From contig OZ176058.1 in assembly GCA_964247055.1 (NCBI GenBank), positions 3,534,001 through 3,598,000 of the forward strand: a DNA stretch of 64,000 nucleotides, read 5' to 3'. The position numbers were made by a program, and so were the translations under genes. Shown here one piece after another: positions 31,530 to 46,577 of this stretch. The stretch is from Paragordius varius. Lineage: Eukaryota; Nematomorpha. Positions within the stretch are counted from its first letter, which is position 1. Every line of letters begins with the position of its first letter. The notes beneath the pieces are model-generated. The model saw only the letters and a list, made by a program, of their open reading frames with translations, had not been told where the DNA came from and made no database searches.

Positions 31530-33213
31530 ATGATATATAAGAATTGACCCTTTTTCCCCTTTGACTTATGAATTTTGAACCCAAACTATAATAAGAAATA
31601 TAATGCTTATTATATAATACCTTTTTCAAAATGGTAAATAACAACACAAATAGCTTCGACTCCACAAATGGAGAATAGTTATCAAATATACATGAATGAA
31701 GAAATAAAAAATAATCTGTTTATATGCATTACTTTAAAAAATAATTAATGCGTGAATAAATTATTTAGTCCTAACCCAAATCATAGAATCAGCTGTGTTG
31801 TGATTTTTCTATTTTCAATTTACTATTTAGTAAATAATCATTTACAATATATTTAAAGCAAAATAAACATACTTAAGTTTACAGACATAATGTAAAAGGT
31901 TATGGGGATAATTTATAATGCCTATAATAGGATAACTTCCGAGTAGACGATATTCCTCCCAAATTCCGAAATAGTTCACCCATCCCGCCAACGGATCACG
32001 AAATAGATTGAATTCATATATGTTTACAATGTAAAAAGATAATAAATATAAGTATCTAAAAATATTTATATCTGTAAAATAGACATAATATAGGCCGTTT
32101 GCCCAAAAAATAATCTAATAAATCTTAGGTTGTTAAAACAATCAACAGAATCATTAACCGAGTCAGCGCACAAAATTTAGGGGCTATATAAAATAGCTCT
32201 ATATATTATATATATTCTGATAGAATATATCCTGAAATTCATGTTGATTTTGGTGTTAAGTCTTACGAGCAATATGAGAAATGAAATTTATTACAATTTT
32301 TGTGGTGGTTACCACTTCAACAAAATATTTGGGCATATTTTCATAAATTAATTTTTTGGCGAAAGCTAGATGCGTCATAAAATATCTAATATTATATATA
32401 TAAAAGGATAACTTTGTTTTTATACAATTTTGAATTGTAAATGGGGGTTACAAAAGCCCAAAATTTGTCGGACTCATCTAAAACGGGACAAACAAATGCT
32501 CGAATACCGGATAAAAGTTAAAAAATTTTAATTCATAAATTATTTTCTCGAAAATTAAATTTTTTGCCTTAAATTTCCATTTATATAGTAAAATTTTGAT
32601 TAAGAAGTATGGTCGAAACGGTAAATATAGTTTATGATATTATGACAACACTTTTCCGATATAATTGTCCAGTGGTATATATAAAGTGTATATATTCTGA
32701 TAGGAAAACGCGGGATATCATGGTGTTATTGACTCGTAGATCATAATTATGATCTACGAGTCAGTTAAGAATGTTTTTTTGTGGCAAGTGCTACAATCAT
32801 AAAATGGTAAATTTGCCATTGAAATAATTTTTTTTGGTGAAAGGTACTTATTTTGATATAATATGACCAAAATATATTTAACTACATGAAACAAAACTAT
32901 ATTTTTAAAAAAGTTAATTTAAGTCCAAAATATTTTCGCTGTTTTAAAATGTAATATAAACGCAAAAATGATCGAATTCTGCGATAAAAATTCCAAATAT
33001 ATCCAAATTTTGATATCAAATAAAAATATTTTAAAAAAATGCAATCTTTTTTTATAATATAATTTTTAACTTTTGTTGAAGAGTTCTTACAGTGAGGATC
33101 GAAGAAACAGTATATAAATGCTTTAAAATTAATACACTTTCCTATTTTATTCGATGATGGTAAACATTTTTAATCGCTTCTTATAATTTTAAAACTCTCG
33201 CTTTAATTTGGGT
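31530..33213. other. Spacer between duplication copies, no gene
   Basis: AT-rich. Two stretches about 480 bases apart share TATATTCTGATAG and a following TGGTGTTA block (near 32210 and 32692), possibly an old tandem repeat. A perfect palindrome lies at 32730-32763. No open frames supported. Confidence 0.4.
32730..32763. repeat. Perfect 34-base palindrome
   Basis: TGACTCGTAGATCATAA followed by its exact reverse complement, with no loop. It could be a cruciform-forming site or a remnant of foldback DNA. Nothing nearby explains it. Confidence 0.85.
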
Positions 33214-35580
33214 AAAAACAGCAAAATTCTTCTTAAAACCTCTAATCTTTTTAAAGAGAATCACTATTTTATTATTAAAATACCACTAAAATCGTTTCTA
33301 AAAGCCGTTAAACTTTATTACCAAAAACTTCCACTTGAATGACTACTAACCTTTATTATGAATCTCCAAGGTTTTTAAAAAACACAAAATTCCTTTTTAA
33401 TATCAGCAAATTCTTGTATAACCGGAATCTTTTATTAAACAACCCCTATAGTTTAGTTAATATTGGCTAATTTTTTTTTAATTTACCGCTAATTTAAAAA
33501 AATTACTAATTTTTTTATTAAAATACTGTTTATAATAATCAGATACTATCATTTATTACTATTAAATTGACTATTTATATATTTTTCTTCATTTCATTAA
33601 TTTATAATGATGTTGTGTCCGACACAAAAATCGACCCAAAGTTTAACTTAGAATGAAAACAATGTTTACAATATATTTTCCCTAAGTTATCTATTTTGAA
33701 AATAATTTTAGGTTTTTACAAGCGGAAAGTTAAAACCGCATTTTAAAATATGTTTTTTAAATACCTTTATTGTAGAATTGATTAATATTTAACATGTTTT
33801 ATATATATATATATATATATATCTTAAATTTAATATGTTTTTATATATATTTCTCATTTTTATCAGAAATTATACATTAATTAAATTTAGTATTTACCTT
33901 TATTTAACGTTTTTTCTATTTTATTGCTAGGAAACAGATCAAATAGCCAGTAGCCCGCTAAACAATTAAAGCAAAATAAATATTCAAGTATTTATTTTTT
34001 TTCGTTATCTTACAATCATATTTTTGTTAAATAGGTTTTAATAAGTTATGTAAAGTTAGTTAGTACAAAAAGGTAGATTTAATACTAATTGCATTTATAT
34101 CTATCAATTTTTTAGCGGTTATATGATATTAGTAGGTAGGCGTTTATATAAAATTATTAATTAATTTATCTCTAAAAAATTATTTGCATAAAGTTTTGAC
34201 GTGTGACTGGTTTTCAATTTTTTTATGTGTAGCATACGCCTCTAGGAAATGTCTTAAGATCACAATATTATTTGATTCATAAACAGGATTTATTCTATTA
34301 TATTATTTCTAATTTACTTTGGCAAATATAAGATATATCGTTAAATTCCTCTATGTAAAAAATGCGATATAGGTTTAAAGCACTTTAAGGGTTTCGAGTT
34401 TGTGGGCTAGGGTTAGGGTGAGGGATTGGAGTTGGTTCATTTTATTAAAGAAGTCCGCAGGACTTCCTCGGGCTGCGAAGCAGGCCGAGACCCACGCATT
34501 TCTTTTTAAATTAAATCTTTGTCTCAGAATTTTTTAGCTTTTGATTTATTTTAAGGAAGGTTTAATTTTACACCATTTAATATAAACATTATCTAAATTT
34601 TATTTGACCGCAAACTTTTCAATGCACAGATCATATGCTATTTTTATTGCGGTGTTTGGTTGATAGAATATTAAAGCATCCGAGTTTATGGGCTGGGGTT
34701 ATGTAAATCATTTATTTTTTAATGGTTTTGTACTAAAATTGCTCTACTAAAGCTGATTTTGGGTTTTAATTATGGAAGTAAACTGCTAATTTGTAAAGTA
34801 ACCGCAAAGATATATATATAAAGTAGAATGATTTTACTGATCGAAATTAAAGGCTTTCGAGTTTGGGTTGGCCTTAGCTAAAGTAAAGGAATTTTTAATA
34901 AGTTGCGTATCCTTATTCCTTGGGTTTTAATTACGGAAATCGATTTCTAAATAACTACTAATTTGTGAAGTAACCGCAAATTTAAATTTTAAAGCGATTT
35001 TTTCTGTATTATGACGTTTAAATCTCCTAATTTGGTCTTTTCGGGACAATTTAGCTATTTTTTTTTACCGGGTTTGATTAATCTATGTTAAATATTTTAA
35101 GGCGAGTTTGTGGGCTAGGGTTATGCGGGTTGTTTTCATTTTATTAATAACTGCCGAATTATAATAAACTGCAAAATGAATTTTATGCTAATATTATCTA
35201 ACATCGAATCTAATAATATTTTTTATACATCAGATGAGAACAAATTGCACAGAAATAAAGCTAACTCACACAAGAATGAATATGAAACTTATGACTACTA
35301 CGCAAGAATCACGCAAGAATGAATATGAAACTAATGATTAACTACTCAAGAAACAAAACTCACTCACACAAGAATGAATAATTCTAAGTCCAAAATTTTT
35401 TTTTGAGCGTCCGGGAGTAAGAGTGCTCAAAACAAAATTTTGGACTTAGGGGCCTGACACTCTCTCTAATGCGAGAAATAAATCCTCCTTCACAAGATTG
35501 GGGAAAACAACTCTCAAATAAGAGCTGATTCTCCCCACTAATGTGAAGGGGGATTTATTCCTCCCATTAGAGAGTTATCA

Positions 35581-36019
35581 GGCCCAAAAACTCTCCACAA
35601 GTATAACGAGAGTTTCAAGCCGAAGAGTGATCCCATCAATCAGAGGCGCGTTTCTCTCCATAGACTTGTTAGGTTCCGTGGAGGTCCCCGAGAGCTTGCT
35701 CCGTTTCAACCGATCCCATTTTCCCAATGAGTCAATTCACACCTAAATATTAGGTTTACCTCGTAATCCGTAGGCTCCTCCCGCTTCATGTGTTGTCCCA
35801 TAATCGGCCAATCCCATATCGCCTGCATTAGACCTCCCCAGGGCTTCTGGAATCCGTGTTGTACGCCTTTCCCATAGAGTTTATCCCAATACACCTAAAT
35901 TATACATTTACCTCGTAATCAGCAGGCTTTTTTCGGTTCGCTCCTTCATTCACCCACGAATCCTTGGTTGCTAGTCTTGAATCACGTCCCCATCCCTGGT
36001 TGCCATTGGAGAAGAAGGC
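35581..36019 (-). CDS. Split gene candidate, second copy (identical)
   Basis: Base-for-base repeat of 3569-4007 as far as I can follow, including both 17-base GT..AG segments (35743-35759 and 35895-35911). It gives no independent evidence for coding because the surrounding 5.4 kb is identical too. Confidence 0.4.
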
Positions 36020-38874
36020 CTAAAGCCTTCAAATTAGCTTTTTTAATCAGCCTCTACATATAAATATTTTTCTGATTGCAATCATAGGTGCTTAGCTTAC
36101 CCAATATATCCATATATCTACTCTTGCTTTCCAAATTACAAATTTCAGAAACAAAGAATTTTATGGACACTCATGCTTGTCTCTTAGATTTTCTTTTTAT
36201 AAATTCTGCCTCTATTTGCTAGCTCAATTCTATATTATATGCTCTCTTTATCTATTTAATCAGCGGAATTGGTTGGAATAGCTTATTATATTTTATATCG
36301 GATTGTTATATCTATATGTATCCCCTGCCTAAAATATGATATATTAAATTTTCACATGGAACGCATAAGTTCATTCAATTCATATGAACCACACTAGTAG
36401 TTTGGCATATTCACATGAAGGGATTTTTATTTCTGCTTTTCAAGATGAAAGAAATTCAACTCCAAAAATACGATGTAATGGCGAAGTGTTATCAAAATAC
36501 AAAGGAAAATTATTTTATTTGCTTGGATAAGATGCATGTTATTTGGATTATACATACACAAAATGCAATTCAAACTAAAAATATTTGAATTTAGCACAAA
36601 AATACTCCTTAAATTTAAAAAACTTTGATTACATTGAAAACAATAATAGCAATCTGAAATCAAAGCAAATTTTATAAGAGTACCCTGGGAATTTCAGCGA
36701 TATACACTCAGACCAATCATTTAATAATTATAATAAGGATAAAAATCAAAATAATTTTATTGGTAATCAGGATCATGATCTGAATAATACAGAAAGGGTA
36801 ATTTAAAGATTTGATTTTAACTTTTTAAATATAAATATGATTGATTATTCGAGTTGGGTTTATTTATAAATACATTAAATAGTAAAACTAATTTTGAATT
36901 TTAATGTTTTGTGAAAATATATATATAAGTGACAATGAATTTTTAATATTATTTTATTCATCATAGGTACGAAAAACTTTTTCTTATCAAAATTAATTTT
37001 TTATTTTTGTAGAACAATGTGATGGACATGAATAGCAATTAAAACAAATTATTTTTGAATTGCAATTTTAAAACCAACTTTCTATCTCGGAGGCTTATTA
37101 TGTGAAAGGAAAACTACCAACCATTTCCCCGAATATAGTTGTTGAATACAAGCAAATTGTTTTTACGAAACAAAATATACGTCAAGTTAAACAACGCAAA
37201 CTGCTTAGAGATGTTATGAGGAGGTCGGTAGTTTTTTTTGTTACTGTTTTTTTAATATATCATTTACTTTGAAACAATTAAAAATTTATGAAATACTTGT
37301 GCTTTGAATTATCAGTTGTGTTTAATTATCAGGTATTTTTTATTAATTACATATTTATTATTTATTTTTAAATATCAGTCTTAAATTTTTACAAAGTTCA
37401 TCTTTTTTTGATTTTAATAATTAATGTTATACAGATAAAAGGAATTAAAAAGCAAATATTTTTTATAACCATGTTTTTTGTAAGCTTGCTATTACTTAAT
37501 AACTTAAATGATAATTATTTTAAAAATATTTGGGTATTTAATTTACATATCATTTTCTTGTTATTAGCCTAGAACAAAAAAAATTGTTTTTAAAAAGTAT
37601 GGTGTCATCTTCAAAAAATTCTCTTTTAGTTTTAATTTAGCTCTAACTTTTTATATCGCATATAACTTAATTATATTTTTATCGCGTATAAATATGTAGT
37701 GCAATTATAAGGTATAAATCATTTTTTGCTAAACAGGTTATAAAAAATTTCTTTTGTAAAGTAAAAAATATGGGAACCTTATACAGTAAAAACTATAATT
37801 ATACGGACAAAAAGTAAAAATATAAAGACAAATATCTTTTTCTAAAGGCAAATATTTTATATTAAAAGACAACCATAATTTTTGTGTATTGATGATTGTA
37901 TTTTATAATTTTTATAGGATAGATTAAGTTTTAAAAGTATTAGTTGTAATGTGTAAATTGGAAACAAAGTGGTTCTTGAAGGAGCTGATTTATAAAAAAT
38001 AAAAACGGATTAATATGCTAATATTTGTACGATTTATAGTAAAAATAATATAAAGACAAATATTTTTTTTCTCAAAGACAACCATGCTTTATTATAGATA
38101 CCATTTAGAGTTCTAATTCACCCTTGAACAAATTTGAATTTACCATCAAACAATTTAAATTCACCTTAAAATAAGTTATGTGTTTTTTAAGACTGAAAAA
38201 ACACAACTTATTTTGGAATATTTTTAAAATAAGAAATTTTATTTAAAAATATAATGCTGTAATAAACTATGTAGTAAAAATATATTTCCAATTAATAATG
38301 ATCCCGAAAACACATAATTTATTTTTAGGGGGAATTTGAATTGTTCAAGGGCCAATTTGAATTGTAAATGGTATATAAAGTTTCCCATTTATATTTTTAC
38401 AAATATAAACTCTATTTCATACTTTGTAATTAAAAACAATTATTTATAATATTTCAGAATCTGAGGATGAAAAAGTTTAATCTTTTAAAATATATGTCCT
38501 TATATTTTTACGCCTTATCCGTATTTAATATTAATTTTATTGTAAATCAGTGGTACGCACTAAAATTTTTGAAGGTCGGAAAATTTTTTTTAATCTTGTC
38601 TCAGGAGCTGTGGACAATATAATATGGGGATAAAATTTTATAGTTGTTTAATAACACATTTGTAGATGTTTATACTCAATAAATTTCCATAAAAAAGACC
38701 CTATGCGGCCAGTGGGCCGCGGTTTGAGTAAAACTAATTATTTTAATTTTATACGTTATACAAAGTCGCCTATAATTGCATATAATTAATCTTTGACATA
38801 AACGGAAAAAGAATTAAAATTGTTGAGTATTTATATCAAATTTTTATTACGTATATTTATTTGTATGTATGTAG

Positions 38875-39024
38875 ATTTGGATTCGGTAAACCTAAAATGT
38901 GCGCTAAGAATGCTGCCCGGTCAGCTTCCGAAAGACAATTTAAAAAGGTTGGAGGACTTAACAAGCAATGGACTTGTTTGAAAGATCCCCTTGGTTTAAA
39001 GAAAAAAATGTGCATGTGTGGAAA
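38875..39024 (+). CDS. Conserved exon candidate, frame uncertain (copy 2)
   Basis: Counterpart of 6875-7021. It starts after TATGTATGTAG|ATTTGGATTCGG and is three bases longer near the start, so both candidate frames stay open. From AAACCTAAAATG to the GT at 39025 it is identical to copy 1, while flanks differ by small indels. That pattern favours a functional exon. Confidence 0.45.
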
Positions 39025-39674
39025 GTATATTTGTTCATATTTTTTATACAGTTAATAAAAAACTATTAGAACAATGAAGTAAAAATATATAAGCTGGTGT
39101 CGTCTACATTTTTATACTTAATAAATTTCTCTAGCAAAGATAAAATGTTAAATGATTGATTAATTGAAGATTATGTTTCATGGTCCCCATAATTATAAAC
39201 TATAAGTGAAATATTAAAATTACTTGCTACCTATAAACTTTTAAAACCTTTTTTGGGAACCTAAGGTAAAAATTGTATCCATAACATAATCCTTAAATAG
39301 TAAAAGAATGTCGCATTCGTTAAAAAATATCATGGATTTTACATTAAAAGCAACTCTTTTAAATATTTTTTGAATTAATAGTTTTTTATATTATTTAAGG
39401 CTATGTTAATTTAATGTTTCAACACGAATTAAGTTTAAGTAAATGATTTAATTTTGTTATGTTGCTTAAAAAATGTAAAAATCTTCCAATTAAAAGAAAA
39501 AGAAAACTGTGCTTTTAAAGAAACGTATTTTTAGCCGATATATACTAGGCATAGACGAATTTTATGTCTGTTTTAACGGTTTAATTTATAGGCAAACAAA
39601 TATTCTTATTTTAACATCTTTAATTAATTTGAGTAAATTAATTAATAATTTATACTTTTAATAATTACTATTTA

Positions 39675-39759
39675 GGAGTTCGAACCCGCGTGAATCTGAT
39701 TTTATAGAAGTGCACGAATGTTAACTCTGAAAAGCACTGCAAGAACTCATTAGCCATTA
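39675..39759 (-). tRNA. tRNA-derived sequence (copy 2)
   Basis: Same A-box-like and B-box sequences as 7696-7775, with the B box GCGGGTTCGAACTCC unchanged and three bases added after the A box. Likely non-functional. Confidence 0.35.
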
Positions 39760-40424
39760 TTTTAGTTTTTTCCTCAATCACATTTCTTATTCATATTTAG
39801 TTAATCAAAATTATATAAATTATTTAAATAAATAAATTTATAGTAAAAATTAAATTCATACACACAAAACATAAAAAATAACAGAATTTAAATAAATCTT
39901 ATCATTATTGCACTTATAATTCAGCTAAAATTGATTGTTAGAGTAAACTTCTGATTACTATAAGTAATCTATGTCAAACATTAATAATAAAACTAAAAAT
40001 TAAAGTACAAATTAAAAATATTTAACACTTCGATTCAAAGGGTATATAAATATTCCAGACTCAATTTAAATCCATATTTTTATAAACTACGAAGGGTCCC
40101 AATTTAAATTTATGCTTCCATCCTGATAAAATTAGACAAATAAGCTAAAATATTACATAAAAATTTAATTTAAAAAAACAAGATACATGTCAAACTATTT
40201 CGACGCCATTATTATACAAATTTTTTGCAAGACATCGTGTTCATTTAATTTTAAAAGTAAAATTAAAGCTAATTTTTTATTTAAATTACATCTAACGTTG
40301 ATAAAAATAAACAAAGTGGTTTATATTGTGTTATTATTCAATCTAGCCAAGGCACACATGTTACGCTGACTAAATTTTACCTTTGGGTTTCGCCCAGGAC
40401 TTGACACCTGTTCAAAAAAAGTGG

Positions 40425-40735
40425 AAAAATGGATAAAATATAAAGAATTCCTTCAAGAATTTTTCCCAGAAAAAAGACTGAACTTGATTAAAAACGAGTA
40501 TTTACTTACTTGCACATAGAATGGGGTAAGTCGGTCAAAGTATAATTGTATTGTCCACACCAGTAAAAGGTATAAAAAAACAGGCATACAAGTAAAATAT
40601 GTAACGGAATAACAAAGAGTAAACGACACAAATATTTTTTGAAGACAACAAACATATTTTATTAATTCATATAATAACTTTAAGAGCGCTACTAAGGAAT
40701 TATTTTTTTATATTACAACAACCACAGGGATGTAA
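40425..40735. other. Copy-2-specific segment, unknown
   Basis: Replaces the short insert of copy 1. It contains GGGGTAAGTCGGTCAAAG and an inner stretch resembling M1 pieces (AAATATTTTTTGAAGACAACAA). No open frame is supported. Possibly several decayed MITE pieces. Confidence 0.3.
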
Positions 40736-40999
40736 TATGAAGTGTGGGATATTTATGATGGATTAATAAAGAGGTTCTGTTGTTTGTTATGCGTTAAATG
40801 TTTAGGATAAAACTTCCTAGTTAAAGATGTTTAGCATGAAATCTAACTGTAGATAGACTTAAATGAGGTTATTATGCTTGTCATTGAGAATTTCAAAATA
40901 AAAAAAATCATTTCATAAAATCGTCAAGGCAAACTTTAAAGGCATGCCTTTCCCTTTATATAAAAATATAGGTATAAAAATAGGAAAACAAAAATATAA

Positions 41000-41660
41000 A
41001 GCAAAAAAAAGTAAAAACGGATATAATTTCATGGTTTCGTAATTAACTTGGCAAAAACCAAAGTCATATCAAATGACGCCACATGCTCACAATCAAAATG
41101 GGCTAACACTGTATAGAAACATTAGACAACTATATATATATTTAGGAGTCAAGATTAATAATAAAAATAATACAACACCTGATATTAAGATTAGCCATAT
41201 CCAGGGCTAAAATGAAATCAAATCGCAAGATTTGGTCTTTACGAAAAATACCAAAACTACCCCCCAAAAAAATTTAAATACAACAATATTCCCAATCGCA
41301 ACCTATGGCTGTAAAAGCTGTTGGGTATGCAAAAATTCTGACCAAAAAAACTATACACCAAGCTTTTGAGCAACCTTGTTGGAGAATGCTACTTGGTAGA
41401 AAAATGGACAGACAAACTTACCAATAAATGAATCAACCCTAAGATTACATTATTTTAAATGATAACATAATCCACGATAACAAATTGGAAATCATTCTTG
41501 CTTGGTAGAAGGCAAACGTAAAAGACTCAGAAAGATGGTCAAAACAATTTACAGATGACACCCACCTTACAATGTCCAATCTGATCAATTTATCCTCAGT
41601 CAGATCAGTCTATAGAAAATTTGTTCATGAAAGTCCTGCAAAATGTCTAATATTAACTAC
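41000..41660 (+). mobile_element. LINE fragment, RTE-like (copy 2)
   Basis: Counterpart of 8950-9570. The Cys of the ATYGC motif is kept here (ATYGCKSC), where copy 1 has Phe. It carries its own additional indels. Dead. Confidence 0.65.
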
Positions 41661-42015
41661 GCTGTGTCATTCATTCGCTCATTCAATACAACCAAAATAT
41701 TAAAAATCATAAATCAAACAATTTATTACAAATTGCCAAATGTGAAAAAAAGTGTAGCATAATAAATGAAACAAATTATAAAAATATTATAGGGGGAAAC
41801 GTATAAGTACAAAGGTATGAGTGTAAAAGAACTATTGCACCAAGCAATTCGCTCTGCTTCTCACGTTTGAAAATATAAAAATTACTTTTCGAATATACCA
41901 TCATATTGGCTTGATTCAAATTCCAAAATTGCATCTCAAATAAAAACGAAATTATTATTTGTAAGAATTTTTTGACGGAGATAATTTTCAAAATCATCCA
42001 CTGTATCATGATTTT

Positions 42016-45000
42016 TCACAATGATAGTGTCTCATTTAGTTTTTCTTTTATCCAACATAAATAAATGTGGGGGAAGGATGTTTTTCCCTCAAAATCCTCA
42101 TTTTTAATCCTTGAAACTATATACACATCTGCGTAAGCCACAGAATTCTTCTGGTTTTCCTGATCACACAGACTGTACGAAAGGAGACCAGTTCTATCAA
42201 CAACATCGCAGGCTCGCCATTCAGGACTTTGTTCGTTTTTCACCATTATGCGTTGGTATATTAAAACGCACGACGTGGACGGGGTGCGTCTAAGACTGTT
42301 GTTTTTGTGTTAATCCAGGTCGGGGGTGTTTGGGAGACTCGTTTAAAGAGTAGTTGGAAGGAGGTTTCCTTTGTGGTAGCGTGAATGGAATTACGGTAAG
42401 ACCATAAAGTAGTATTAAAAGCTTCCTGCGGTGTATTAATATAATTTTTGATTTTCCTATACTTGCCCTTTAGGGTCCCTACTAACCTTTCTACCATCCC
42501 ATTACTTTTAGGATGATAGAGGGTTACCCTCACGTGCTTAATTCCCAAGTTTGTCAGGGTTGATGTAAAGTACGAATTGTTGAAATAAGAAGCGTTGTCA
42601 CTTACTACCGTCTTCGGAAACCCAAACCTGGCAAAGGTTTCCTCGAGTTTGTGAAATATATTTACCGAATTAACCCGTTTTAACATAAACCCTTCCGACC
42701 ATTTTGATGAGCTATCAATCAACAAAAACCAAAAATACCCGTCAACTGGTCCCGCTATATCGATGTGCAAACGCTCCCATATCGCAGCATTTGGATCCCA
42801 TTGCTAAGTGGGTTTTTTACTAGGCTTGGCTTGTTTCCTTGGCATAAGCTACATTGACTGTACCTTCTTACCAATTGTTCTCTAAATTTAGCCAAAAACA
42901 GGTAAACCTTGCCATTACTTTCATCGTTTCTACATTATTATGCCCGCTGTGTAAATTATTGACCACATTCGCCTGTAAGCTTTCTGGGATGATGATTCGA
43001 TCGTTCAAACTTAGCAATCCATATTGGTACAAAATTTCTCCTTTACGGTTGGTGAACTCAGCCAACTCAACATCACTCCAATCTTGATAATTAATAGCCT
43101 TGATTACCTTTGGCAAAATATTATCCTTAACTGTTTCTCTTCGGATCTCATCTCGACTTAAATGAACGTTATGACAATTTAGGAACCTAAGATGTCTCGT
43201 TACCATATAGTCTCTATCAATTGTGTCAACATTATCTTCACCGGGACATCTTGACAAGTAATTGGCTCTATTTTTCGGACCCGCCTGATAACTAAATTAA
43301 AAATTATAATCATTCAGTCAGTTAACCCATCTTAAAACTTTCGCATTCTGAATTTCTTTCAAATTTCTATCCCTATTTATCAAGCTAACCAGTGGTAAGT
43401 GGTCGTCAAAATTTCAAACTTTATACCATAAACGATGTTATGAAACTTTTCTAATGCAAAAACAATAGCCTTTATACCTTTTCTATCGTGTAGTAGTTCA
43501 ATTCTGCGGTACTACCTTTTCTTGAACCATAGGCAATGGGTTTCCTTTCACCATTTACAACATGAAATAAAATATCAAACCTATATCTGAGGAATCGGTT
43601 TCAATTACTAACTTTGTATCCGGATTGTATGGTGTTAAAAATATTATTTGTTCACTTAAAATTTCCTTCGCTGCTTTCCAACTTTTCACGTGTTTTTCCG
43701 ACGAGTTCCATCTGACGTTCTTACTCGTTAAACTATGTACACTAATCAATTGAAGCTTGGGTATAAATCTTTCATGGAACGTTAAAAATCCTAGAAACTT
43801 CTTAAAGATTTTTATCCACAGGTTTTTTAAAATCATTGATTGCTTTTATTTTATTCTTGCCTGACTTATACCTTTATTACTTATTTCAAATCCCAGATCA
43901 CTTATCGAAGGTTCACCAGTTTTTATTTTATCTTTTCTTAATCTAAAACCTGCTAATTCTACCCGATTTAAAACATTATTAAGATTTATTAAATGTTCCT
44001 GTTCAGATTTGCCAGTTACTAAAACATCATCTAAATATGCACAAGTGCCGGGACAATCTTTTATAACCTGGTCCATGACCCGTTGGAATATTATTGGTGC
44101 TGTTGACAGTCCGAAAGACATCAGCGGTAAAATTCCTTGTGAGTTGCAATTGTTAGAAGGTGTTGTTCTTTAGTTATGGGTATTTGTAGATAGGCAGCTT
44201 TCAGATCAATCTTAGTGAAAACTTCTTCGCCAATCTTACTTACTAAATCATCAAACGTTGGAATGATATGAGAGTCCTCAGTCAGCCACTTGTTGATCGT
44301 AACTCTATCGCTACAAATTCTTACCTCTCCATTCGCTTTGAGCACATTGACGGTGGGCGTGCCCCATGTCAGAGGTGTAAGGTTGGGATCTATTGGCTCC
44401 AAAATGTCTAACATTTGTAATCTTAGCAATTCGTTTTCAACTTTTGCTATTAGGGGAAACGGTACTCGGCGACAAAACCAAACTTTGGGGGAGGCATTGG
44501 GGGCTATATGAATTGTAACTGGCTCAACAGCCTAATTCCTTTTTAAATAGATTAGGAAAACTTTCAATAATTTTATCAAAGTTTAAGAAAATTAATTCGT
44601 ACTTTAGGAATGTCGATGTTGAATCTTGTGATCCAATCTAAGCCACAAATGAGCGGTGCCTTTGACATTTTTTCTTTCAATCCACAACATTATGCGTCCC
44701 CTAAGTTTTTCTCATTGATTTGCACTGCGACTGTTGTTACGCCCAGTAGAGGTACTATACTATCATTAGGCTTTTACTGGCGGTATGGGTGTAATATTTG
44801 GCTTGTCAACTTGTTTCCAGGTGTCAAAGCTGATAACACTGATGTCAGCTCCAGTGTCATAGATAATTTGTTCTGTGTTGTTTATCATTATTCTTATGGT
44901 CCACGGTGAGGTTGGCATTACTTTTCTATGGATCTGGCGGTTGAACAAATTTTTGGCAGTGTTTTTTGATCTACACATTTTTGCGAAGTGGTGAGGTTTT

Positions 45001-46577
45001 CCACATTTATTGCAATTACGGTTCCAGGCAGGACATTTGAATGGTCTATGGCTACTCCACAACGATTGCATGTTATGGGTTTTGCTGCTGGCTGTCGTGA
45101 ACGCATGGCCTTATTAATATTATTATTGGTGTTTTGTAATCGATTTAAGATATTATCATTGTCATAACTGGTGTAGTCTCATTATTGTTATGAAAGCCAC
45201 CCTAGCAGCCTCGTGTGCTAATGCGAGATCCACTATCGTTTCTAGAGGCACGGATTGTCCGTTGATTCGGCATGTTGAATGTATATCGATTTCCAATTGC
45301 GGTTGCCGTAAACCAATGACGAAAGCATCCCGAATACGTTCCTCAATCGAATCATTGAATTTGGCCTCTTCGGCTGCGATCTTAACCCGTTCTAGAAATT
45401 GGGTGAACGATTCAGTGTTGCTCCGCACAAGTCGAAAAAATTTAAATCTGGTTTGAAATTTTGATTTTGTGGTAAATACTCTTAGGCCTGTATCTCGCTC
45501 CATGATGCATCCTTTATTTTTTTGGGATGCAGTCGTTGATTTATTTTTTGCACAACCAGACCACCATAGGCAAGCAAGGTTGTTTTGTGAGCTTGTTCTG
45601 TTACAGGGATATCTTTCGCCTTCATAACTTTTTTTACATAATCAACGTATTCCTCAAACGATAATATATTTCTCGATGCATAAGTTAGCGAGATTGGCAA
45701 TTGGCGTTGTCATGTTCGTTCGGATATCGGTAAGACCTCCACTTGCTCTAGCTTAGTTCGGAATTCGAATTGCCACCAGATGTTAGAAGGTAACAAGGGT
45801 TTAAAACGTAAAACTTAAAATAATATTTATTCGGTTTTTTGTGCTTTATATATACTCTTTTTAGGTTAACATAATTTGCATTATAACAATAAAATTTCGA
45901 TTAACAAAGGATATAATTTACATAGTACAAAAAATATAAAAATAAGACAATTCAAACAGAAAATTATAATATACAAACATATATATTTAAAATTTGCATA
46001 TGCTCAAAAAAGTCTTACAAATATTAAGCCGAATTTAAAAATATGCTATTTATAGTCTTTTAGGCGCATTATAGATTATTTTTTATATAAAATGTTAATA
46101 ATCTCATAAACTTTTTGACGCCATTTTTTCTATAAATTTTTTAAATCGCTAATGCAACAGGAAATGTATATTATGGTTATAAAATATATAATTTTAAGGT
46201 TTCAGGCTACATATCTTTATATATGTAATTCTAATATCAGCTACATCAATCATGTTGCCCCAGTTAGATAGAAGTCACATAACTTTTAAAAATATAAGCT
46301 TTCTTATAATTGACAACAATGTTTGATACTTTAATTTATACTAATATAACTTTCAATATAGATATTAACAAAATTGAGCTCGTAAAAGTTCCCCAAAAGG
46401 TAAACTAGGACAAAACAATGAACAGGTATTGAATGTTAACTATTAACTCTTAAAAGAGATGTATATTAAATTGAAAAAAAAAATTTTTTTGAAACCAAAT
46501 AACAAGTGTATTGTTTTTAATATTATTGGATAAAAAGCTTTTTGTTTGAGCACTGAGAATATAATTATATAATCATA
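42016..46577 (-). mobile_element. Ty3/gypsy LTR retroelement fossil, copy 2
   Basis: Same insertion as copy 1, duplicated with the block. Order from its 5' end: LTR (46577-45781), gag remnant (45700-45162), zinc knuckle and DTGADIS protease (45106-44766), reverse transcriptase remnant with YLDDVL (44429-43846), RNase H and integrase zinc region (43836-42868), integrase core (42770-42261), and C-terminal block (42246-42016). It lacks the foldback insertion seen in copy 1 and no 3' LTR is seen. It is broken in several places and the two copies have decayed partly independently. Confidence 0.9.
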
